64,000 nucleotides of DNA from Phytoactinopolyspora halophila (GTDB lineage: Bacteria > Actinomycetota > Actinomycetes > Jiangellales > Jiangellaceae): positions 1 to 64,000 of the forward strand of contig NZ_QMIG01000003.1 of NCBI RefSeq assembly GCF_003287285.1. Direction: 5' to 3'. Below are positions 27,147 to 37,527 of the stretch, piece by piece (position 1 is the first letter of the stretch; every line of letters begins with the position of its first letter). The notes beneath the pieces were generated by a model. It worked only from the letters and a program-made list of their open reading frames with translations. It did not search any database and had not been told where the DNA came from. The translations under genes were made by a program, and so were the position numbers.

Positions 27147-28229
27147 GTGAAGAGACGTTTTCGATTCGCCGCAGCACTTGGAGGACTCGCGCTCGTCGCC
27201 ACGGCCTGTGGTGAGGCGCCCGACGAGGAGAACGACACCGCCACCAACGGCGAGGAGGAAGGCGCGGACTTCGAGGCCTGCATGGTCACCGACGAGGGCG
27301 GCGTGGACGACAAGTCGTTCAACGAATCCGCGTGGAATGGCCTGCAAAACGCCGTCGACGCGGGCGTGATCAACGAGGACCCCAGCCTTGCCGAGTCGAA
27401 CTCCCCGTCGGATTTCGAACCGAACCTGCGCAGCATGGTGGACCAGGACTGTGGCCTGATCGTCACGGTGGGATTCGCCCTGGCTGATGCCACGCAACAG
27501 TTCGCCGAGGACAACCCGGACGAGCAGTTCGCCATCGTCGACTTCATCTACGAGGAGGAGATCGACAACGTCAAGCCGCTGGTCTTCAACACGCACGAAG
27601 CTGCCTTCCTCGCGGGCTACGTTGCCGCGGGCTACACGGAGACGGGCACGGTCGGCACCTGGGGCGGGGCCAACATCCCGACGGTCACCATCTTCATGGA
27701 CGGCTTCTGGGACGGCGTTCAGCACTACAACGAGGTCAAGGACGAGGACGTCGAGGTGGTCGGCTGGGACAAGGAAGAGCAGGACGGCCAGTTCGTCGGC
27801 GACTTCAGCGACACCACCCTCGCGTTGCAGATCAGCGAGAATTTGATCGATGCCGGCGCCGACGTGCTGCTCCCGGTGGCGGGTCCGCTGGGCGAGCAGG
27901 CAGCCATCGCCGCCCGTGACGATGGCGACTCGGTGGTGATCTGGGTCGACGTCGACGGTTACGAGGCCGCTCCCGAGTACTCGGATCTCATGCTGACCAG
28001 CGTGGAGAAGGGCATCTCCGTCGCCGTCGAGGAGGCGGCGAGCGCCGCGGCGGCCGGCGAGTTCTCGAACGAGCCGTTCGTCGGGACGCTGGAGAACGAC
28101 GGTGTGGGACTCTCGCCGTACTACGACTACGAGGACGAACTGTCCGACGAGCTCAAGTCGGAGGTCGAGGAGCTGCGCGAGCAGATCATCTCCGGTGAGC
28201 TGACCGTCGAGTCCGACGCCGCGTTCTAG
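27147..28229 (+). CDS. BMP-family ABC transporter substrate-binding lipoprotein (nucleoside type)
   Basis: 360 residues, GTG start with GGAGG seven bases upstream. The signal peptide ends in the lipobox LVATACG. The PF02608 (Bmp/Med) pattern follows: VTDEGGVDDKSFNESAWNGL near residue 47, GLIVTVGFALADA, and FNTHEAAFLAGYVAAGYTETGTVG. It delivers purine or other nucleosides to the permease encoded downstream (28242-32274), like BmpA/NupN. The mature N-terminus and C-terminus are strongly acidic. Confidence 0.93.
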   Translation: MKRRFRFAAALGGLALVATACGEAPDEENDTATNGEEEGADFEACMVTDEGGVDDKSFNESAWNGLQNAVDAGVINEDPSLAESNSPSDFEPNLRSMVDQDCGLIVTVGFALADATQQFAEDNPDEQFAIVDFIYEEEIDNVKPLVFNTHEAAFLAGYVAAGYTETGTVGTWGGANIPTVTIFMDGFWDGVQHYNEVKDEDVEVVGWDKEEQDGQFVGDFSDTTLALQISENLIDAGADVLLPVAGPLGEQAAIAARDDGDSVVIWVDVDGYEAAPEYSDLMLTSVEKGISVAVEEAASAAAAGEFSNEPFVGTLENDGVGLSPYYDYEDELSDELKSEVEELREQIISGELTVESDAAF

Positions 28230-28241
28230 GCAGCAACGTCC

Positions 28242-29797
<1,556 letters not shown>

Positions 29798-29801
<4 letters not shown>

Positions 29802-31027
29802 CTGAGACGCGGGAAGACACGCCCCCGGAAGAGAAGGGCCCATCGGCCGGGCAACGGTTCTGGCAGGAGCTGACCACCGGGAACATCATGGTCACGCTGC
29901 TGTCCGTCGTCCTCGCTCTGGTCATCGGCGCCGTGCTGGTCGCCATCTCGGATCCGCGGGTACAGGACGCGGCCGGGTATTTCTTCGCCCGCCCGGGCGA
30001 CCTGTTCAGCGCCACGTGGAGCTCGGTCGGCGACGCATACGCCGCGCTCTTCACCGGATCACTGATCGACGTCAGCGAATACACGGTGGGCCGGGCGCTG
30101 CGCCCGTTCGGTGAGACGCTGACGAACGCGACCCCGCTGATCGCCGCCGGGCTGGCCGTTGCCATCGCGTTTCGCGCCGGGCTGTTCAACATCGGCGCCG
30201 AAGGCCAGATCATCCTGGGCGCCATCTTCGCGGGCTACGCGGGATTCGCCTTCGACCTGCCGATCATCGTGCACGTCACCGCTGCCGTGGTGGCGGGCAT
30301 CGTCGGAGGCGCGATCTGGGCGGGAATCGTTGGCGTGCTCAAGGCGAAGACGGGCGCGCACGAGGTCATCGTCACGATCATGCTGAACAACATCGCTGCG
30401 TTCCTGCTGGCCTACCTGCTGGGGACCGTCGCGTTCCAGCGGCCGGGCCGCCAGGACCCGATCAGCCCGTTCGTCGACGAATCCGCCCAGCTGCCCCGCC
30501 TGGTCGAGAGCACCCGCGTGCACGCCGGATTCCTGCTCGCCATCCTGGCGGCTGCCATCATCTGGTGGCTGCTCAGCCGCAGCACGCTGGGATTCCGGCT
30601 GCGCGCCGTGGGCAACAACCCGAATGCCGCGCACACCGCCGGGATGTCGGTGGCCGGTACCTACGTCGTCGTCTTCGTGCTCGCCGGCATGCTGGCCGGG
30701 CTGGCCGGCGCGTCGCTGGCGCTGGGCACCGAGCGGCACCTGAACACCGGGATATCCGGCGGCCTCGGCTTCGACGCGATCACCGTCGCGCTGCTTGGCC
30801 GGGCCAACCCCTGGGGAACCGTCGCGGCCGGGATCCTGTTCGGCGCGCTGCGAGCCGGCGGTGTCACCATGCAGGCGCGCACCGGCACGCCCATCGACCT
30901 GGTCCTCGTCGTACAGGCACTCATCGTGCTGTTCATCGCCGCGCCGCCGCTGATCCGGGCGATCTTCCGGATCCGGGTACGCGCGAAGGAACCGGTGGCC
31001 ACCGCGTCGAAGGGGTGGGAGTCGTGA
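29798..31027 (+). CDS. Nucleoside ABC transporter permease 1
   Basis: 409 residues of the BPD_transp_2 permease family (NupP-like). About nine to ten hydrophobic segments are visible, with FRAGLFNIGAEGQIILGAIFAGY (near residue 125) and the coupling-helix region RAVGNNPNAAHTAGMSV. A long first periplasmic loop (about 45-105) is typical. ATGA overlap with the ATPase gene and GTGA overlap with the next permease show tight co-translation. Confidence 0.94.
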
Positions 31028-32274
31028 GTACCGCGCGCGTGCTGACCCGCAGCTGGAGAACACCGATCACGTTGACCGTGCTCGGTGCCGTCGCTCTGGT
31101 CGTCTTCGGCCTCCTCGCACCACCCGGCGAGCACAGCACGTTCGGCGTGTCGACGGGCGGCGACCTGGTCCAGTTCGAGCCGCTTGCCCTGCCGTCCCGT
31201 CTGGTCGGCATCCTGCTGGGTATCGCCTGCCTCGCGCTCGCCGGCTGGTCATTCACGCTCGTCGCGCGGGGGAGACGGGTACCGATCTGGCTGTCCATCA
31301 CATTCGGTGTCGCCTTCGTTCTGGCGTTCCTCACGTGGTCGGTCGCCGGGGCACAGATCTCGCTGCCCGCACTGCTGCAGGGCGCGCTCGCCCTGTCGGT
31401 CCCGCTCATCTTCGGCGCGCTGTGCGGGCTGGTGTGCGAACGTTCCGGGGTCATCAACATCGCGATCGAAGGGCAGCTCCTCGGCGGTGCGTTCCTGTCC
31501 GGCGTGGTGGCGTCGCTCACCACCAGCGTCTGGGCGGGGCTCGTGGCAGCGCCACTGGCGGGGCTGCTCGTCGCATATCTGCTGGCGGTGTTCACCGTCC
31601 GGTACTACGTCAACCAGATCATCGTGGGGGTCGTGCTGAACGTGCTCGTCATCGGGCTGACGAGCTTCATGTTCGGCCGCCTGCTCAGTCCCAATCCCGA
31701 GACGTGGAACTCACCGGGACGGTTCCTGAGCATGAAGATTCCCATCCTGGGTGACATCCCCGTGATCGGTCCGGTGCTGTTCGACCAGACGGTGATCGTG
31801 TACATCATGTACGTGACGGTGGCCGTGCTGTACGTGGCGCTGTTCCGGAGCCGGTGGGGCCTGCGTGTACGTGCCGTCGGTGAGCATCCGGAGGCGGCCG
31901 ACACGGCCGGGATCCAGGTGAATGCCGTCCGGTTCCGCAACGTCCTGATCGGGGGTGCCGTGGCCGGCCTGGGAGGCGCGTACTTTACGCTCGGCCTGTC
32001 CGGGTTGTTCAGCCGCGAGATGACGGCGGGGCAGGGCTTCATCGCCCTCGCTGCCATGATCCTGGGCCGGTGGAATCCGATCGGTGCCGTTTTCGCCGCC
32101 TTGCTGTTCGGGTTCGTCAACAATCTGCAGAGCGTGCTCGGCATCATCGGCACGCCGATCCCCAGCGAGTTCATGTTGATGGCGCCCTACGTCGTCACCA
32201 TCATCGCCGTGGCCGGCCTGGTGGGCCGGGTGCGACCACCCGCGGCCAGCGGACAGCCTTATATCAAGACGTGA
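31024..32274 (+). CDS. Nucleoside ABC transporter permease 2
   Basis: 416 residues from GTG 31024, which overlaps the preceding stop as GTGA. NupQ-like BPD_transp_2 permease with CERSGVINIAIEGQLLGGAFLSGV and RAVGEHPEAADTAGIQV, the partner of permease 1. The N-terminus has an extra pair of hydrophobic helices before the core. It completes a four-gene importer; the IclR regulator follows 60 bases later on the same strand. Confidence 0.94.
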   Translation: MSTARVLTRSWRTPITLTVLGAVALVVFGLLAPPGEHSTFGVSTGGDLVQFEPLALPSRLVGILLGIACLALAGWSFTLVARGRRVPIWLSITFGVAFVLAFLTWSVAGAQISLPALLQGALALSVPLIFGALCGLVCERSGVINIAIEGQLLGGAFLSGVVASLTTSVWAGLVAAPLAGLLVAYLLAVFTVRYYVNQIIVGVVLNVLVIGLTSFMFGRLLSPNPETWNSPGRFLSMKIPILGDIPVIGPVLFDQTVIVYIMYVTVAVLYVALFRSRWGLRVRAVGEHPEAADTAGIQVNAVRFRNVLIGGAVAGLGGAYFTLGLSGLFSREMTAGQGFIALAAMILGRWNPIGAVFAALLFGFVNNLQSVLGIIGTPIPSEFMLMAPYVVTIIAVAGLVGRVRPPAASGQPYIKT

Positions 32275-32334
32275 GGCAACGCGCCGGAAACCGGGTCACC
32301 GGTCACGGTGGCCAGCTCGTTAGACTCTTTGCGC

Positions 32335-33162
32335 GTGGAGTCAACCAGCAACGGCCGGAATGCCGGTCACATCCAGTCCGTCGAGCGCGCGATTGCCATC
32401 CTGGAGTTGTTGGCTCGCGACGAGTGGGCCGGTGTCACCGATGTCGGCAACGCCCTCGGCGTTCACAAATCGACGGCATTTCGGCTGCTCAACACGCTAG
32501 AGAGCCGCGGGCTCGCCGAACGGAACCTGCACACAGGCAAGTACCGGCTGGGCTTCGGACTCGTGCATCTCGCCCACGCGGTCACCGTCGAGCACGACGT
32601 CACCCGGCAAGCTCAGGTGGGCTGCGAGTGGCTCGCCCAGAACAGCGAGGAAACCGTCACGCTGTCGGTGCTCGAGGCCAACGAATCGGTCACGATCGAC
32701 CAGATCCTGTCGACGTCCACCGTGGCCAGCCGCAGCTGGCTGGGCAGGCGCACCCCGCTGCACTGCACGGCTCCAGGCAAGGTCTTGCTCGCCTACCTCG
32801 GTGAGGAAGAACGCGAGGAGATCATCGCCGGGCCACACGAACGCTATACCGACTACACCATCCTCGATCCGCAGCAGCTACGCGAAGAGATCGAGCGGGT
32901 GCGCGCGCACGCCTACGCCACCACCTACGAGGAGTTCGAGGACGAACTGAGCGCCGCCGCATCCCCCGTCTACAGCACCGACGGCTCGGTCGTCGCCGCG
33001 ATCGGGCTGTCCGGGCCGTCCTACCGGCTCGATCGCGAGCAGTTGGCCGCCTCGGCACCCGTGGTCCGCGAAGCCGCCGAGCTGGCCTCGGCCGGCTTCG
33101 GGCACACCGACCTCACCGACTACCCGGACACCTCGGAGTCCGACGAGACCAGCGATCAGTGA
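32335..33162 (+). CDS. IclR-family transcriptional regulator
   Basis: 275 residues from GTG 32335. The N-terminal winged helix (about 14-75) reads IQSVERAIAILELLARDEWAGVTDVGNALGVHKSTAFRLLNTLE. The C-terminal effector domain (about 90-255) includes LHCTAPGKVLLAYL and a small-molecule pocket. IclR proteins usually control adjacent catabolic genes. Here it follows the nucleoside importer and faces, tail to tail, the one-carbon cluster, so either could be its target. The C-terminal tail is acidic. Confidence 0.93.
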   Translation: MESTSNGRNAGHIQSVERAIAILELLARDEWAGVTDVGNALGVHKSTAFRLLNTLESRGLAERNLHTGKYRLGFGLVHLAHAVTVEHDVTRQAQVGCEWLAQNSEETVTLSVLEANESVTIDQILSTSTVASRSWLGRRTPLHCTAPGKVLLAYLGEEEREEIIAGPHERYTDYTILDPQQLREEIERVRAHAYATTYEEFEDELSAAASPVYSTDGSVVAAIGLSGPSYRLDREQLAASAPVVREAAELASAGFGHTDLTDYPDTSESDETSDQ

Positions 33163-33187
33163 TCGGGCGGGTATCGGGCACCCACCT

Positions 33188-34189
33188 CTAGGCGCTCTGG
33201 CGGTTGCCCAGCGTCCGGCGGTGGATCTCGTCGACGATGGCCGGGACCACCTCGCCGACGTCGCCGATCACGCCGTAGGTGGCGCGGGTCAGCAGGGGCG
33301 CCTCCGGGTCGGTGTTGATGGCCAGGATCGCCTTGGAGTTCATGCACCCGACCCAGTGCTGCGTGGCGCCGCTGATGCCGCACGCGATGTACAGATCCGG
33401 GCTGATCTTGGTGCCGGTCTGGCCCACCTGATCGCTGTGCGGGCGCCACCCGTTGTTCGTGGCCACCCGCGAGCACCCGACGGCCCCGCCGGTCAGCTTG
33501 GCGAGCTCCTCCAGCGGCTCGAAGCCTTCGGCACTGCCCACGCCGCGTCCGCCGGACACCACGATCCGGGCGGTGGCCAGGGTCACACCGCTGTCCTGCG
33601 TGGTCTCATCGACAAGCTGGGTGTGTACGACGCCGTCGAGCTCCGGCGTGAACGATTCCACCGGCACCTCTCTCAGGCTGCCCAGCGAGGCCGCTTCCAC
33701 GGCCCCGGCGGCGGTGGACGCGAACGTGGTCGGCGCCGTTACCGCGGCGTCTTCGAGGAGCAGACCTCCCTGGCGAGCCCGGGTGAGGGTCCAGGTGGGC
33801 GGGTCGCCGTTCGCGCGGCGATCCAGCGAGATCGTCGTACAGTTCGCCACCAGAGGTGCATCGGCACGTGCAGCCGCCTGCGCCATCACCTCCAGCCCGC
33901 GATCCGATCCCGGACCGAGCACGATCGACGGCTGCAGGCGGGCGATGAGCTGGTGCAGCGACTCGCCCCACAGCTCGGGGGAGTAGGTGGCGAGCATCGG
34001 ATGATCGAGCTGGTGCAGCCGGGACACGGCGAGCCCGCCGGACTCCGCGGCCCGGCCGCCGTCGCCGAACACCACTGCCTCCACTGCCTCGCCCAGCTCA
34101 CCAGCCAGCCGGTGCGCCAGGGTCAGCGTCTCCCGCGACGACGCGGACACGCCGTCACCGTCCAGCTCGATCATTACGAGCGCGTGCAT
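33188..34189 (-). CDS. etfA: Electron transfer flavoprotein alpha subunit
   Basis: 333 residues. The C-terminal FAD-binding domain shows VVSGGRGVGSAEGFEPLEELA, the VGQTGTKISPDLYIACGISGATQHWVG block and AINTDPEAPLLTRATYGV. These bind FAD and dock acyl-CoA- or DMGDH-type dehydrogenases. It is last in the one-carbon cluster and directly abuts etfB (stop and start adjacent at 34189/34190). Its presence implies that the FAD demethylase upstream passes electrons to ETF rather than to oxygen. Confidence 0.94.
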   Translation of the reverse strand: MHALVMIELDGDGVSASSRETLTLAHRLAGELGEAVEAVVFGDGGRAAESGGLAVSRLHQLDHPMLATYSPELWGESLHQLIARLQPSIVLGPGSDRGLEVMAQAAARADAPLVANCTTISLDRRANGDPPTWTLTRARQGGLLLEDAAVTAPTTFASTAAGAVEAASLGSLREVPVESFTPELDGVVHTQLVDETTQDSGVTLATARIVVSGGRGVGSAEGFEPLEELAKLTGGAVGCSRVATNNGWRPHSDQVGQTGTKISPDLYIACGISGATQHWVGCMNSKAILAINTDPEAPLLTRATYGVIGDVGEVVPAIVDEIHRRTLGNRQSA

Positions 34190-34969
34190 TCAGACCACCT
34201 CCAGCTCTTCGAGCAGGTCGACGACGGCGGGAGCGGCGTCGGCGCCGTGACCGAGGACGACCGTCTGCGTACCTGCCTCCTCGGGGTGGCGCAGCCGGAT
34301 CCGTCGCAGCGTGCCCGGCGCCACCTCGGGCTGGATGCCGCGCACCTCGGCCTTGCGGGCCCGCAGGCGCCCGCGCATGCTCGGATAGCGCGGCAGGTTC
34401 AGGCCCTCCTTGACGCCGACGGCTGCCGGCAGTGCGGCCTCGTAGACCTCAACCCCGGCGGGAACCTCGCGCCGGAACCTGGCCCGGCCGTCCGCCTGGT
34501 CGATATCGATGCCCTTGACGCCGCCGACCATCGCGCGGCTCAGGGCACACGCCACCCGGATGCCCACCTGGTAGTGGCCGGCATCCGGAGATTCGTTGCC
34601 GAACATGATCAGGTCGAACGTCGCCCCGTCGGCCTCGAGGGTCCGGATCGCGTCGGCGAGAGCCGCCGCCGTGGCCTGGGGGTCGAGTTCGGTGTCGCCG
34701 GTGTCGACGAGTACGCCGTGGTCGGCTCCCATCGAGATGGCGTATCGGAGTTGCTCGTCGGCCTCGGGCGGGCCGGCGGTCAGCACGGTGACGCGGCCGC
34801 CCGCATCACCGGCGATGCGGATCGCCTCCTCGACGGCGCACTCCTCGTGCGGCCCGACGGTGAAGGCGAGGTTGCGGGTGTCGACGCCGCCGCCGTCGGC
34901 GCTCAGCTGCGGCGTGCCACCCGACGCGCGAACGCGTTTCACGCAGACGAGGATGTTCATGTCACTCAC
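34190..34969 (-). CDS. etfB: Electron transfer flavoprotein beta subunit
   Basis: 259 residues from GTG 34969 (overlapping the preceding stop as GTGA) or 256 from ATG 34960 (MNILVCVKRV). AMP-binding strand KRVRASGGTPQL, LTAGPPEADEQLRYAISMGADHGVLV and the ADGATFDLIMFGNESPDAGHYQVG block match EtfB. The docking LPAAVGVKEGLNLPRYPSM is conserved. It pairs with etfA downstream. The GTGA arrangement with the 844-residue demethylase gene indicates coupled synthesis. Confidence 0.93.
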   Translation of the reverse strand: MSDMNILVCVKRVRASGGTPQLSADGGGVDTRNLAFTVGPHEECAVEEAIRIAGDAGGRVTVLTAGPPEADEQLRYAISMGADHGVLVDTGDTELDPQATAAALADAIRTLEADGATFDLIMFGNESPDAGHYQVGIRVACALSRAMVGGVKGIDIDQADGRARFRREVPAGVEVYEAALPAAVGVKEGLNLPRYPSMRGRLRARKAEVRGIQPEVAPGTLRRIRLRHPEEAGTQTVVLGHGADAAPAVVDLLEELEVV

Positions 34970-37500
34970 GCCTTCATGCGGGTGTCGTCGGGGTCGAACA
35001 GGGGCGTGCGGCCGGCCCGGGCCACCGTGACCGGGTAGCGCTCGCCCATGTACTGGACGAGGAGCCGGTTGCCCTCGACGGCGTGCTCGACCGGGAGGTA
35101 GGCCATCAGCAGGTAGGCGCCCACCGACGGCCCGGAGCCGGCGCTGGTCACGTACGACGGGCGGCCCAACCGGTCCACGATCCGTTCCCCGTGGGGGGTG
35201 AGGATCGGCTCGCCACCCTGCGGGAAGCGGCGGGTACCGAGGGAATCGCGGTGATCGTCCACGGTGAGAGTGCACATGACGGCGATGCGTTCGTGCTCGC
35301 GCGCCCGCAGGTAGCCTTCCTTGCCGATGAAGTCGGCATCCTTGATCTTGCGCGGGCCGAGATCGGCATCGACCGGCGTGTACTCCGACGTCAACTCGGC
35401 GCCCATGAGCCGGTAGCCCTTCTCCATGCGGCCCGTGGTGCCGTAGACACCGATCCCGGCGGGCACGATGCCGTACGGTGCACCGGCCTCGGCAATGATG
35501 TCCCACAGGGCCAGGCCCTGCTCGAACGGTGCGTGCAGCTCCCATCCGAGATCGCCGACGTAGGAGACGCGCAGGGCCAGCACGGGAATGGTGCCGATGG
35601 TGATGTGCCGTGCCGTGGCGAACTTGAAGCTCTCGCCGCTGACGTCGTCGTCGGTCACCGCCGAGAGCACGTCCCGCGCTCGCGGACCCCACAGCCCCAG
35701 GGTGCACACGGCCGACGTCAGATCGGTGAGGGTGGCCGAGCCGTCGGATGGCAGGTTCCGGCTGAACCATGCCCGGTCCCGCGCACCGTCGGAACCACCG
35801 GTGATGACGCGGTAGCGGTCGTCGTCGAGGCGGATGACGGTAAGGTCGCTGCGGAAGCCCCCGTTGGGTGCCAGCACTGGCGTGTAGATCAGCCGCCCCA
35901 CCGGCCGGTCGGCTTGAGCCACGATCATCTTCTGCATGTAATCGACGACGCCGGGACCGGCAACGTCGAAGTGGGCGAACGCCGACAGATCGATCATGGC
36001 CACCCGCTCGCGCATCGCCAGGTGCTCGGCATTGATGATCGGCGACCACCACCGCTGGTCCCACTCGTGGGGACGGTCCTGCACGGACTGGTGGCCGGCC
36101 TCGGCCATCTCCTCCAGAAGGTGCCGGTTCGACTCGTACCAGTGCGGCCGCTCCCATCCGCCGACCTCGAAGAACTCGGCACCGAGCGCCTGTTCGCGGG
36201 CGTAGAAGGGGGAGCGCCGGGCGCCACGGGCGGACTCCCACTGCTCACGCGGGTGCACGATGCCGTAGATCTTGTTGAAGCCCTCGTTGGCCCGGGCGCG
36301 GATGTGCGCCGGGGTGCGCTGGTTCGGGTAGAAGCGCGCGATGTCGGCGGCGTGCAGGTCGATCTCGGCGGCCCCGTGCGTCATCCACTCGGCCAGCATC
36401 CGGCCCACGCCGGGCCCTTCCTTGATCCACACTGCTGCCGCCGACCACAGCCCGCGTACCTCGGGCGTCTCACCCAGCGCCGGCCCGCCGTCCGGGGTGA
36501 ACGACAGCAGCCCGTTGATGGCGTGGCGTACGCCGACGTCCTCGCGGTCCAGAATGCTGCCGAACAGTTGCAGCGCGTCCTCCATCTGCGGGTCGAAGTC
36601 GGGCGCCGTGAACGGCAGCTGGGTGGGGGAGAGCTGGGCGGCCGCCAGCGACGGGATGTCGTCCGGATCGTGCAAGATGGGCCGGTGTGCATACGAGCCG
36701 ATCTCCAGATCGGGCCCGTTCTGCCGCTCGTACATCAGGGTGTCCATGTCCCGGATGATCGGGTAGGCAATCTCCACCCCTGTCGCGGCCAGCTCGGGGA
36801 TCGGCCCCGCGTCGATCATCTGGTGCACCAGCGGTGTGAGGGGGATGGTCGCGCCGGCCATGCGCGCGATCCGCGGGCTCCACACCCCGCAGGCGACCAC
36901 CACGGTCGACGTCTCGATGTCGCCGGCACTGGTGCGTACCTTCGTCACCTCGCCGCGCTCGGTCTCGATGTCCAGCACCTCGGTCTGCGCCGAGATCGTC
37001 ACGTTGCCGATGTCGCTCGCCTGCTCGCGCATGAGCGCGCCGGCCTGAAGCGGGTCGACGACCGCCGCGGAAGGCGTCCAGAAACCGAGCCGGATGATGT
37101 CCCGGTTGACGAACGGCACCAGCTCGGCCACCCGGGCGGCGCTCACCAGTTCGGCATCGATACCCCAGGAGGTGGCCGAGGCCATCCGCCGGCGCAGCTC
37201 CTCCTCGCGTTCCTCGGTCCGGGCGATCTCGATCCCGCCGCTCGTCGTGAGCACGCCGAGCTTGGCGTACTGGTGCATCGAGTCGAGCGTCAGGTCGGTG
37301 ATCTCCTTCGAGTGATCCACCGGGAAGATGAAATTCGACGCGTGCCCGGTGGAGCCGCCCGGGTCGGGCAGCGGTCCTTTATCGATCAGGACGATGTTGT
37401 CCCATCCCTGATCCGCCAGGTGATAGACGAGGGAGTTACCTACGATTCCCGCGCCGACCACCACGACGTCCGCTCGTTCCGGCAGTGTCTTGGTGTTCAT
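34966..37500 (-). CDS. FAD-dependent dimethylglycine/sarcosine dehydrogenase-like protein fused to GcvT domain
   Basis: 844 residues. The N-terminal DAO-type flavin domain (about 10-430) opens with VVVVGAGIVGNSLVYHLA and includes GGSTGHASNFIFPV, where the flavin-attachment His is expected. The C-terminal half (about 440-840) is a GcvT/aminomethyltransferase module with RVAMIDLSAFAHFDVAGPG and SYVGDLGWELHAPFE. Such fusions oxidise N-methyl groups of dimethylglycine or sarcosine and pass the carbon to tetrahydrofolate as 5,10-methylene-THF. The adjacent etfBA argues for a dehydrogenase rather than an oxidase. The precise N-methyl substrate is not determined. Confidence 0.88.
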   Translation of the reverse strand: MNTKTLPERADVVVVGAGIVGNSLVYHLADQGWDNIVLIDKGPLPDPGGSTGHASNFIFPVDHSKEITDLTLDSMHQYAKLGVLTTSGGIEIARTEEREEELRRRMASATSWGIDAELVSAARVAELVPFVNRDIIRLGFWTPSAAVVDPLQAGALMREQASDIGNVTISAQTEVLDIETERGEVTKVRTSAGDIETSTVVVACGVWSPRIARMAGATIPLTPLVHQMIDAGPIPELAATGVEIAYPIIRDMDTLMYERQNGPDLEIGSYAHRPILHDPDDIPSLAAAQLSPTQLPFTAPDFDPQMEDALQLFGSILDREDVGVRHAINGLLSFTPDGGPALGETPEVRGLWSAAAVWIKEGPGVGRMLAEWMTHGAAEIDLHAADIARFYPNQRTPAHIRARANEGFNKIYGIVHPREQWESARGARRSPFYAREQALGAEFFEVGGWERPHWYESNRHLLEEMAEAGHQSVQDRPHEWDQRWWSPIINAEHLAMRERVAMIDLSAFAHFDVAGPGVVDYMQKMIVAQADRPVGRLIYTPVLAPNGGFRSDLTVIRLDDDRYRVITGGSDGARDRAWFSRNLPSDGSATLTDLTSAVCTLGLWGPRARDVLSAVTDDDVSGESFKFATARHITIGTIPVLALRVSYVGDLGWELHAPFEQGLALWDIIAEAGAPYGIVPAGIGVYGTTGRMEKGYRLMGAELTSEYTPVDADLGPRKIKDADFIGKEGYLRAREHERIAVMCTLTVDDHRDSLGTRRFPQGGEPILTPHGERIVDRLGRPSYVTSAGSGPSVGAYLLMAYLPVEHAVEGNRLLVQYMGERYPVTVARAGRTPLFDPDDTRMKA

Positions 37501-37527
37501 GACGACGTCCTCCCTCCGGTGGGGAGA